Positions 1 through 6,264 of a stretch of DNA of 64,000 nucleotides are shown in pieces. The notes beneath the pieces were generated by a model. It searched no databases. It was not told the DNA's origin and saw only the letters and a list, made by a program, of their open reading frames with translations. The translations under genes were made by a program, and so were the position numbers. The DNA comes from Lachnospiraceae bacterium. GTDB lineage: Bacteria; Bacillota; Clostridia; Lachnospirales; Lachnospiraceae. The DNA is taken from assembly GCA_023664345.1 (NCBI GenBank), contig JAMPFQ010000023.1, positions 1 to 64,000 on the forward strand. Direction: 5' to 3'. Position 1 is the first letter of the stretch, and each line of letters opens with the position of its first letter.

Positions 1-2
1 GG

Positions 3-242
3 CTGGAAAATGAAATCATTGAGAACCAGGCCATCATAGAAAGTTTGGAGGAACAACAGCAACAACCCGAGCAGCAGCCACCAGCAGTTGAACAGCCAGT
101 GTCACAACCAATACAGCAACCCAGCAATCCCCCAGCAGGACTAGGTAATATGGGCACATTTGGAGGTCCTGGATTCGACGGTACTCCAACAGGAACAGGC
201 ACAGGTATGGAACACAGTGGCGATTTTGGCTCCTTTGAATAA
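3..242 (+). CDS. Q/P-rich coiled-coil protein, C-terminal part (5' end outside window)
   Basis: The frame is open from base 3 and ends at the TAA at 240-242, so only the last 79 residues are seen. They begin with a short heptad-like stretch (LENEIIENQAIIESLEE), then a Gln/Pro-rich segment and a Gly/Thr-rich tail ending GSFE. The middle is almost identical to residues about 110-150 of the next gene (325-849), so the two are a tandem duplication. By analogy the missing N-terminus should carry a membrane anchor and a longer coiled coil. The function is not recognised. A TTG at 45 is not needed as a start, because the homologous coiled coil continues upstream of it. Confidence 0.7.
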   Translation: MENEIIENQAIIESLEEQQQQPEQQPPAVEQPVSQPIQQPSNPPAGLGNMGTFGGPGFDGTPTGTGTGMEHSGDFGSFE

Positions 243-324
243 CCCACTCCCACCCAATAATCCCAACCATACCCCCGATGACACGAAAAAGCCTGTCACC
301 GTGGGTAATAGAAAGGAGTAGCCA

Positions 325-849
325 GTGAAAAAGAAAATAACTGCAATTCTTATAGGCTGTATCATGCTTTCTGTAGCATTAAATGTTTATTTCCTATGGA
401 GGATATCATCAGCCAACAAACAAATATCCGTGTTCAGCAGCCAGGTAGTCATGGTTGATGACGAAATTGAGGAATTAAATAACCAGCTTTCAGGACTTGG
501 GGAATTGGAAAACAAAGTCAAGGACCTGCAGGAACAATTGGCACAAAGGGATGAGGAGATAAGCCGTCTCACCGCATCCCTTACAGGGAATGAAATGGAG
601 ATAGCAAGGTTGGAAAGCGAGGTAGCCGAAAGCAAAACCGCCATAGAAAGTCTGGAGGCACAACAGCAACAACCAGAGCAGCAGCCACCAGCAGTTGAAC
701 AGCCAGTGTCACAACCAATACAGCAACCCAGCAATCCCCCAGCTGGACTAGGTAATATGGGAACATTTGGAGATTTATTTGGCGGTGATTCATCAGGAAT
801 AGGCACAGGTGATGGGGCTGGTGCTGGTTGGACAGGATCTCTAGAATAG
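325..849 (+). CDS. Membrane-anchored coiled-coil protein with Q/P-rich tail
   Basis: This 174-residue protein starts at GTG 325, with AAAGGAG six bases upstream. Residues 1-30 are a Lys-rich N-terminus followed by one hydrophobic segment (ITAILIGCIMLSVALNVYFL), which looks like a signal anchor. Residues about 35-112 are a continuous predicted coiled coil rich in Glu, Leu and Gln. A Gln/Pro spacer and a Gly/Ser/Asp-rich tail follow. It is a paralogue of the truncated gene just upstream, and its C-terminus has diverged after the GNMGTFG motif. A 25-base copy of the upstream gene's 3' end follows the stop codon, marking the duplication boundary. The architecture suggests an extracytoplasmic spacer or scaffold; no family is recognised. 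Confidence 0.75.
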   Translation: MKKKITAILIGCIMLSVALNVYFLWRISSANKQISVFSSQVVMVDDEIEELNNQLSGLGELENKVKDLQEQLAQRDEEISRLTASLTGNEMEIARLESEVAESKTAIESLEAQQQQPEQQPPAVEQPVSQPIQQPSNPPAGLGNMGTFGDLFGGDSSGIGTGDGAGAGWTGSLE

Positions 850-869
850 TTGGCTCCTTTGAATAACCC

Positions 870-1014
870 ACTCCCACCCCAAAAAATGTCTCTGGTACAG
901 TTGACAAGGTATCCCCACTTTGCTACAATGTCCATAGAAAAGGTGTTACCGTACAGCAAACGGTTCGCCTCAATTAGTTACTTTTGATCAAAAAAGCAAC
1001 CTACTTTGACGAGT
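870..1014 (+). repeat. Direct repeat, copy 1 (antitoxin-RNA module)
   Basis: About 145 bp from ACTCCCACCC to the left part of the terminator hairpin, repeated in the same orientation at 1969-2110 with high identity. It contains a complete promoter and the body of a short RNA. Both copies begin within about 25 bases after the stop codon of a plus-strand gene. Confidence 0.85.
901..929 (+). promoter_or_regulatory. Near-consensus sigma-A promoter for a short antisense RNA
   Basis: TTGACA at 901-906 and TACAAT at 924-929, separated by 17 bp. This is one of the best promoters in the window. No open reading frame with a ribosome site follows before the terminator at 987-1032, so the product is probably an untranslated RNA of about 100 nt. 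Confidence 0.75.
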
Positions 1015-1033
1015 CGCGGTTGCTTTTTTGATG
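936..1033 (+). ncRNA. Candidate antisense RNA antitoxin, about 100 nt
   Basis: The RNA is inferred from the promoter at 901-929 and the terminator at 987-1032. Its 3' part (from 1001) is exactly complementary to the last codons of the small hydrophobic peptide gene on the opposite strand. Convergent RNAs overlapping at a shared terminator are the arrangement known from type I toxin-antitoxin loci such as txpA/RatA and par. Near its 5' end it carries GGTGTTACC and CGGTTCGCCT. The same two motifs lie in the toxin mRNA leader. Transcription itself is not demonstrated. Confidence 0.6.
987..1032. terminator. Bidirectional intrinsic terminator shared by toxin and antisense RNA
   Basis: A 15-bp perfect stem (ATCAAAAAAGCAACC at 987-1001 with its complement at 1018-1032) and a 16-base loop. 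The stem has A-runs on one side and T-runs on the other, so it can end transcripts from both strands. The stop codon of the minus-strand peptide lies inside it, at 1001-1003. Confidence 0.8.
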
Positions 1034-1141
1034 TCTCTCATCTGTCTTTTTGGTGGATGACTGCATGATACTGATAATGGTGACAACAATACTGATGACC
1101 GTCACCACAATACCAACGACACCCACGACAATTTCAAGCAT
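1001..1141 (-). CDS. Small hydrophobic peptide, candidate type I toxin (46 aa)
   Basis: ATG at 1141 with AAAGG nine bases upstream, 46 codons, TAG inside the shared terminator. Residues 4-25 are an almost unbroken run of Val, Ile, Gly and Thr (starting IVVGVVGIVV), one membrane-spanning helix. The rest is a charged tail rich in Lys, Asp, Arg and Ser. Size, single helix, polar tail, own promoter (1261-1289) and a convergent RNA over its 3' end match type I toxins in general form. No specific family (Fst, TxpA, holin-like) is clearly recognised. It could instead be a harmless membrane peptide. The identity of the locus rests on layout, not homology. Confidence 0.6.
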   Translation of the reverse strand: MLEIVVGVVGIVVTVISIVVTIISIMQSSTKKTDERHQKSNRDSSK

Positions 1142-1142
1142 C

Positions 1143-1172
1143 CTATGTACCTTTCACTTTATTTTCCATCAT
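1143..1172 (-). CDS. Possible leader ORF ahead of the toxin (9 aa)
   Basis: Two adjacent ATG codons (1172 and 1169), preceded by GGGGGTGG, open a nine-residue frame MMENKVKGT whose TAG ends one base before the toxin ATG. Translation of such a leader could couple to, or occlude, toxin initiation, as leader ORFs do in some type I loci. It may be chance. Confidence 0.3.
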   Translation of the reverse strand: MMENKVKGT

Positions 1173-1260
1173 ATACCACCCCCAGGGTACTGGAAGTCCT
1201 CAAAATGTACTCATTTTGGCGAAAGGCGAACCGCACACCATTTTGGTAACACCCATGACC

Positions 1261-1289
1261 ATTATAGCAGGGTACAGCCTGTCTGCCAA
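1261..1289 (-). promoter_or_regulatory. Promoter of the small hydrophobic peptide gene
   Basis: On the minus strand, TTGGCA (1284-1289) and TATAAT (1261-1266) are 17 bp apart, predicting a start near 1254 and a leader of about 113 nt. The promoter and the first about 45 bases resemble the antisense-RNA promoter and its 5' end (TTGRCA, TGCTAYAATG, GGTGTTACC, GCGGTTCGCC), as if one was copied in inverted orientation. Confidence 0.7.
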
Positions 1290-1734
1290 TACCAATAATG
1301 GGAAATCGGCATGGGATTTCCAGGCCTCCCTGTATGTCCGGGAAAATTTTTCAGCATGCGCCACCCTGCAATTTCCATCCATCCACTATTTTTACCCATG
1401 TCCAAAAAAAATCCAATGGCATGTATGAAAAAAATGCATGGTCCCCATTCTGGATTTTGGTTTTGTATTATCAAGAGTATTTGGTCTGAATTTTGGAAAA
1501 GTAAGGGGTATAGGGGTAAGGTTTTTTTGAAAAATGTTGAATTCTGGGGAAAAAATCCGGGTTCCGGGATATGGGGGAGGGTATTTGTCTAAGGTTTGGT
1601 TCTGCGAATTCCAGAAGTAGAATTGTGATTTTATTTTCCCCAAAATGCCCATGGGCGTAAAAATGTTGATACGCCCTGCCCGGAACAGGAAAATGAATAT
1701 GGAAGAAAACCAGAAAAAAGGAGGACAAAACATC
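1290..1734. other. Intergenic stretch without recognisable gene
   Basis: About 445 bp with many homopolymer runs. No frame here has a convincing start and ribosome site, and no clear hairpin or promoter for the following gene was found. It may be decayed sequence of the accessory region. Confidence 0.5.
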
Positions 1735-1965
1735 ATGGCTGCAAATTTCAGGCTGGTACCAAAGTTCGAGGGGAACTGTCTGGTCATTTTATATGAATCA
1801 AACGGGGATGTGCAGGTCATTGCCCAGATACTCCTGCCAGCAGACAGACAGCTTGCCGACAATGCACAAGTGGCAAATGATATATGTGGTATCTTAAAGA
1901 AGCGCATCAGGAAAAGCCTGAATGAAAGTGGGTTAAATGATATATGTTTCAGCACTTACGGATAG
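1735..1965 (+). CDS. Hypothetical 76-residue protein
   Basis: The start at ATG 1735 is chosen because AAAGGAGG lies just upstream. The frame is open further 5' but without another ribosome site. The protein is soluble, with alternating short hydrophobic strands in the first half (FRLVPKF, CLVILYE, VQVIAQILL) and a basic helix near the C-terminus (ILKKRIRKSL). No family is recognised. It is followed four bases after its stop by the second copy of the antisense-RNA repeat, just as the gene at 325-849 precedes the first copy, so it may be cargo of the same unit. Confidence 0.55.
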   Translation: MAANFRLVPKFEGNCLVILYESNGDVQVIAQILLPADRQLADNAQVANDICGILKKRIRKSLNESGLNDICFSTYG

Positions 1966-1968
1966 ATC

Positions 1969-2110
1969 ACTCCCACCCTAAAAATATCTCTGGTACAGTT
2001 GACAAGGTATCCCCACTTTGCTACAATGTCCAAAGAAGAGGTGTTACCGCACAGCAAACGGTTCGCCTCAGTCTATTAATTGATCAAAAAAGCAACCTAC
2101 TTTAGCGAGT
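1969..2110 (+). repeat. Direct repeat, copy 2 (orphan antitoxin-RNA module)
   Basis: Second copy of 870-1014. It keeps the promoter, the GGTGTTACC and CGGTTCGCCT motifs and the left arm GATCAAAAAAGCAACC. It diverges at the loop, so the right arm of the hairpin and the toxin gene are absent. Confidence 0.85.
1999..2027 (+). promoter_or_regulatory. Promoter of the second antisense-like RNA
   Basis: TTGACA (1999-2004) and TACAAT (2022-2027) with a 17-bp spacer, identical to the promoter at 901-929. Confidence 0.7.
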
Positions 2111-2166
2111 GAAATGAACCCCTTTTGTTAGACAAAGCAAAGGTCTAATGAAAGGGGTTATTTCAT
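2034..2166 (+). ncRNA. Candidate orphan antitoxin RNA
   Basis: Inferred from the promoter at 1999-2027 to the hairpin at 2111-2164. Its first about 75 bases match the RNA at 936-1033, including the segment complementary to the 3' end of the toxin mRNA. No toxin gene faces it, so if made it could act on the toxin mRNA in trans, or be a relic. Confidence 0.45.
2111..2164. terminator. Long hairpin after the orphan RNA
   Basis: GAAATGAACCCCTTT pairs with AAAGGGGTTATTTC (one bulge) and the stem continues inward through TTAGAC/GTCTAA. The loop is about nine bases. There is no long T-run, so it may end transcription weakly or be the end of a small mobile element. Confidence 0.5.
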
Positions 2167-2324
2167 ATCCAAAAAGATATACTCTCCAAAACGGAAGAAA
2201 GAGTCCCATTCCGAATATGCAACGGAAAGTAGCGTAAAAAGATCAAATGTATACAACTGTTGGTGGTGCAACGGAAGCTTTTTCATTATGCTTTCCACAT
2301 GATAAAAAGAAAGGCGGTTGCATT

Positions 2325-3086
2325 ATGAGCAAACAGGCGGTCATATCGGCCAGGCATTTAAAAAAAGCTTTTGGCAAAGGCGAAAGCATCCAGGTCATTT
2401 ATTCTGACCTGAACATTGATATTTACAAGGGAGATTTTACCGTTATCATGGGTTCCTCAGGAGCGGGCAAGTCCACCCTGATGTATTCCCTTTCCGGAAT
2501 GGATAAGCCGGACAGCGGGGAGATCGACTTTGACGGAACGGACATCACGAAATTGAACAATGACAGGCTGGCTGTGTTCCGGCGGAAGCAGTGCGGATTC
2601 GTGTTCCAGCAGATCTATCTGATCGAGAAGATGAACCTTATGGATAACGTCATTGCAGCCGGGGTGCTGACGTGCAAGGACAGGGAAGATATCAGGAATC
2701 GTGCAAAGGAACTGTTTTCCCTGGTAAATATCCCCGAACAGACATGGAAAAAAACATCTGCCCAAATTTCAGGGGGTGAAGCACAGAGGGCAGGCATTGT
2801 CAGAGCGATCATCAATCGCCCTAACGTACTGTTTGCGGACGAGCCCACAGGCGCGTTAAATTCCGCAAATTCGGCTGCGGTCCTGGATGTTTTTACCTCA
2901 CTTCACGAGAAAGGGCAGAGCATTGTCATGGTCACTCACGACAAAAGGTCGGCCCTGCGGGGAAACCGCATCATTTATATCAGGGACGGAAAGATCTTTG
3001 GCGAGTGCGATCTGGGAAAATATGAACAGAATCATACTGAAAGAACCGATAAACTTGACAGATTCATTCAGGAAATGGGGTGGTGA
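2325..3086 (+). CDS. ABC transporter ATP-binding protein (MacB/BceA type)
   Basis: This 253-residue ATPase should energise the FtsX-type permease encoded one base downstream. It has a Walker A (GSSGAGKST), a Q-loop region (FVFQQIYLI), an ABC signature read as ISGGEAQRAGI, Walker B with the family-typical ADEPTGAL, and the H-loop VTHD. These are the marks of the MacB/LolD/BceA group that powers extrusion of peptides or lipids rather than uptake; no binding protein is nearby. The start is set at ATG 2325, after GAAAGGCGG. The frame extends upstream to 2247 without a better ribosome site. With the permease and the XRE regulator it forms a three-gene operon. Likely roles are antimicrobial-peptide export, resistance or envelope maintenance. 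Confidence 0.9.
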   Translation: MSKQAVISARHLKKAFGKGESIQVIYSDLNIDIYKGDFTVIMGSSGAGKSTLMYSLSGMDKPDSGEIDFDGTDITKLNNDRLAVFRRKQCGFVFQQIYLIEKMNLMDNVIAAGVLTCKDREDIRNRAKELFSLVNIPEQTWKKTSAQISGGEAQRAGIVRAIINRPNVLFADEPTGALNSANSAAVLDVFTSLHEKGQSIVMVTHDKRSALRGNRIIYIRDGKIFGECDLGKYEQNHTERTDKLDRFIQEMGW

Positions 3087-3087
3087 C

Positions 3088-5319
3088 ATGAAACTATCTA
3101 CGCTCGTCCTGCATGATCTGAAGAAAGCAAAGGGACAGTACATATCCTTTGGAGTATTTATCTGCCTGACCGCTTTCATCATCAATATCGCCCTTGTGCT
3201 CGCTTTTCAGACATTTGACGCTTACGATGGTCTGTTTGATGAACTTAACACAGCAGATGTCAATTTCATCATTCCGCAGATCCAGGATAAGGAAGATCTG
3301 CTCGCGGAAGTGGAAGCGATAGACGGGGTATCATTTGCGGAAAAGCATGGCGGGGTCTTTATCCCGGTAACAGTCCGTGAATTTGCAGGATCTGACTTTG
3401 ATATGAATACGGTCTTTTATGATCTTGACGAGGAAAAAAAGCTGAACCTGCTCGATGTTACGGAATCTTCCGAAAAGAGTGACCGTTCTGTCTATATTCC
3501 CATGTACATGAAAGAGTTGGGCGGTTTTGCGGAGGGCGGCAGCATTACTTATTCCATAGATGGCGAGGAGCACACCTATGATATTGGCGGGACTGTACTG
3601 GAAATGCAGTATGGAAATTACGGTACCGGACTGATCGGCGCATATTTTCCCAGGGCTGTCTATGAGGATCTTGTCCGGGAGCACAGCGATCACATTGTTA
3701 CGGAATATTCCTTAAAGACAACCGACGATGCTGACTTAAGCCAGATCAGGAATACCATATCAGAAATCTTAAGGGAGAACGGGACCGCATTATTGAACAT
3801 CGGTGACAGAGCCGCATCAAAACAGGCCCGGACAATGGTCTGCACCCTGCTGATCGCGATATTTCTGGCGCTTGCGGCCATCATACTTGTGGTGAGCATT
3901 TTTCTCAGCAACTTTCGGATCAAAAGCGCGATCGAGGACGAACTGGCGCAGATGGGGGTATTAAAAGCGATTGGCTATACAAGCCATATGATCATTGCTT
4001 CCGCGGTGATACCCTACGTTCTTACAGGGATTATTTCTACCGTGATCGGGATAGCCCTGTCTTATGCGGTCCTGCCTTTCGTAGCAGATATTCTGGCAAT
4101 CCAGTCGGGATTTTCCTATACGCCGGAACCTGACAGGACGGCTTTGCTGATCGTCATACTGGTGCTGACATCCGCAATATCCCTATTTTCTTATTTATCC
4201 GCAGGGAAAATACACAGACTGGAGCCCATCAATGCCATAAGAGGCATCACCGGAGACGGGTCGGCGGGACAAAATATATTATTATCCGCAGTTTCATTTG
4301 GCATCATGGTGCTGCTGTCTTTCGCGGGAACGCTCCTGTACAATGTGAATGTCAGGCCGGACAATTTTATGAACACCCTTTCCGAGGAATCACCGTCCGT
4401 TATCTTTACGGCAGAGGATGGAAAAATGGCGGAACTTAAGGAACTGCTCCAAAATGACAGCAGGGTAAGGCTTTCTCTGGAATATGCGTCTGCCTCCGTC
4501 AGTTATGAGGACGGAAGCCTGACTGCTTTTGTGTGTGAGGATTTTTCAAAAGTGACAAACGATATCTGTTACGAAGGCCGCAGCCCTGAGGAAGAGAATG
4601 AGATCGCGGTGGGCAGTGCGCTCTCTGATCATTATCCCGTGGGCAGCGAAATAGAGATAACAGCGGACTCCGGGTCTGCAGTTTACACTGTGACCGGATA
4701 TATCCAAAGCGTGAACAATGCCGGAGCGGTATGCCAGCTGACAGATAAAGGATACGAAAGGATCAGCGGAAAAACGGATTCGGTCAATGTTTACTTATCC
4801 GATAAAAATGCCGATGAGTTTATAAACGAGTACGAAGAAAACCATGATACGCTCATCAGATCATCCGTAAATTTTGAGCAGATGAGTGAAAACAGCAGAA
4901 TGATGTATGCGGGTATCGTTTCGGTCATTGTGATCATCCTGTTTGTGATCTCTGTCCTGATGGTGCTGCTTGTGATGTATGTGCTCATCAATTCCATGAT
5001 AAGCAGGCGCAGGCAGGAATTTGGCATATATAAGGCGATCGGATACACGAACAGGCAGCTTACCGTTAAGACGGCGCTCAGTTTTATCCCCATTGTGGCT
5101 GTGGCATCGGTCATTTCGGCCATAGCCGGGCTGTGGTATCTTCCCGCCATCAACAATGCTGTTTTTTCCCTGATCGGGGCTGTAAAGAATCATTTTGAAA
5201 TATCGGTCTGGATATTGGCCGTATGTGCTATCATGTTCACTGCTGTGGCATTTGCGATCAGCGTGCTTCTTTCCGCACCGATCAAAAAGATTACCGCATA
5301 TTCACTTTTAAAAGATTAA
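3088..5319 (+). CDS. FtsX-like ABC transporter permease
   Basis: A 743-residue membrane permease. The start ATG 3088 overlaps no ribosome-site alternative and sits one base after the ATPase stop, so translation is probably coupled. One N-terminal helix (about residues 22-45) is followed by a large extracellular domain. A three-helix FtsX bundle follows (about 250-400, with the ELAQMGVLKAIGYT coupling segment). A second extracellular domain and a final FtsX bundle with REFGIYKAIGYTNRQL come next. Two FtsX units in one chain are usual for MacB/BceB-like exporters of Firmicutes. The extracellular domains probably see the substrate, which cannot be named from sequence. Confidence 0.88.
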   Translation: MKLSTLVLHDLKKAKGQYISFGVFICLTAFIINIALVLAFQTFDAYDGLFDELNTADVNFIIPQIQDKEDLLAEVEAIDGVSFAEKHGGVFIPVTVREFAGSDFDMNTVFYDLDEEKKLNLLDVTESSEKSDRSVYIPMYMKELGGFAEGGSITYSIDGEEHTYDIGGTVLEMQYGNYGTGLIGAYFPRAVYEDLVREHSDHIVTEYSLKTTDDADLSQIRNTISEILRENGTALLNIGDRAASKQARTMVCTLLIAIFLALAAIILVVSIFLSNFRIKSAIEDELAQMGVLKAIGYTSHMIIASAVIPYVLTGIISTVIGIALSYAVLPFVADILAIQSGFSYTPEPDRTALLIVILVLTSAISLFSYLSAGKIHRLEPINAIRGITGDGSAGQNILLSAVSFGIMVLLSFAGTLLYNVNVRPDNFMNTLSEESPSVIFTAEDGKMAELKELLQNDSRVRLSLEYASASVSYEDGSLTAFVCEDFSKVTNDICYEGRSPEEENEIAVGSALSDHYPVGSEIEITADSGSAVYTVTGYIQSVNNAGAVCQLTDKGYERISGKTDSVNVYLSDKNADEFINEYEENHDTLIRSSVNFEQMSENSRMMYAGIVSVIVIILFVISVLMVLLVMYVLINSMISRRRQEFGIYKAIGYTNRQLTVKTALSFIPIVAVASVISAIAGLWYLPAINNAVFSLIGAVKNHFEISVWILAVCAIMFTAVAFAISVLLSAPIKKITAYSLLKD

Positions 5320-5331
5320 GGGAGGTTTCAT

Positions 5332-6210
5332 ATGAATTTTTCAGAAAAATTAAAAGAAATACGTAAAAAAGAGGGAATCTCACAGGAACAGCTTGCCGAA
5401 AAGATCGGCGTTTCAAGGCAGGCGATCACGAAATGGGAGACCGGAAAAGGCTTGCCGGATGTTGAAAATATGGTGATCATAGCGGAGATTTTCAAGACTA
5501 CCATAGATGAACTGCTTGTGGATCCCGCCACAAAGGAAACCCCGGAAATGTCTGTGTATACCAGCGAAACGATCTATGACATTGACTGTGAGAAACATTT
5601 CGACATCGATATCGGCAGCGCCTCCGCAATCAGGCTGTCCTCCGGAGATGATGAGAAGCTGCATATCAGGCTGTCCTCCGAAATCCTTGAGAACCTGGAG
5701 TCTATGTTTAAGATTCGGTTGGATGAAAAGAAAAGCAAGCTGGATGTAATCTGTCTTAACAAGAATAAGCTGAGCCGCTATGAAGCAGAAGAGTCGCTGA
5801 CGGTTGATATCATTCTTCCGGATAAATATTCCGACACCTGCGAGATCGCCGCCAGTGTTAAGCTCCTCGTGATAAAAAGCCTTCATCTGAACCGTCTGGA
5901 GTACGACGGCGATGCGGAGCAGATCCTGATCTCGGACAGCAGCGGAAGCCTGGAATTCACGGCAAAGACAGATTATGAGTTCACTGTGGATAAGATCACG
6001 GGAAGACTGGATATCAACCAGTGGAAAGCAAAAGCGATCGTTCACATTCCGGAAGAAAATATGGTAAACGCGATAAATAAGGGCAGGAAATGTAGTGTTT
6101 ATTTCGTAAGGGACGGAAAGCCGACCGAGTATGAAAATGCCGCTGACAGCGAAAATGAGATCAGTATTTCGGGAATCTTTTCAGAACTGGTCATAGACCT
6201 GACCAAATAA
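5332..6210 (+). CDS. XRE-family regulator with C-terminal beta-rich sensor-like domain
   Basis: 292 residues. Residues 5-60 form a helix-turn-helix of the Cro/C1 type (QEQLAEKIGVSRQAITKWE), with the TKWETGKGLPD signature common in Clostridia. The rest, about 75-290, is predicted beta-strand rich and resembles the adhesin-like domain usually labelled DUF4097; this is a judgement from pattern only. AGGGAGG lies eight bases before ATG 5332, 12 bases after the permease stop, so it is the third operon gene. It probably controls the exporter. A DNA-binding protein carrying a domain more usual on the cell surface is uncommon. Confidence 0.8.
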   Translation: MNFSEKLKEIRKKEGISQEQLAEKIGVSRQAITKWETGKGLPDVENMVIIAEIFKTTIDELLVDPATKETPEMSVYTSETIYDIDCEKHFDIDIGSASAIRLSSGDDEKLHIRLSSEILENLESMFKIRLDEKKSKLDVICLNKNKLSRYEAEESLTVDIILPDKYSDTCEIAASVKLLVIKSLHLNRLEYDGDAEQILISDSSGSLEFTAKTDYEFTVDKITGRLDINQWKAKAIVHIPEENMVNAINKGRKCSVYFVRDGKPTEYENAADSENEISISGIFSELVIDLTK

Positions 6211-6241
6211 TAGAATCCTATTGTCATAAACAAGAAAGAAC

Positions 6242-6264
6242 TGGCAGCGCTTCACCGGCGCTGC
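6242..6264. terminator. Hairpin between convergent operons
   Basis: GGCAGCGC and GCGCTGCC form an 8-bp GC-rich stem with a seven-base loop. It overlaps the stop codon of the minus-strand gene. T-rich sequence follows on the minus side only loosely (TTCTTTCTTG). It is a probable bidirectional terminator. Confidence 0.55.

Noticed and set aside
870..1014. End of an insertion sequence
   Set aside because: No transposase or target duplication; the copies contain a complete promoter-RNA unit in direct orientation, which fits an antitoxin-RNA repeat better.
1392..1955. 187-residue minus-strand frame opposite the 76-residue gene
   Set aside because: No ribosome site, Phe/Pro-rich composition, and the opposite strand has a good start with AAAGGAGG.
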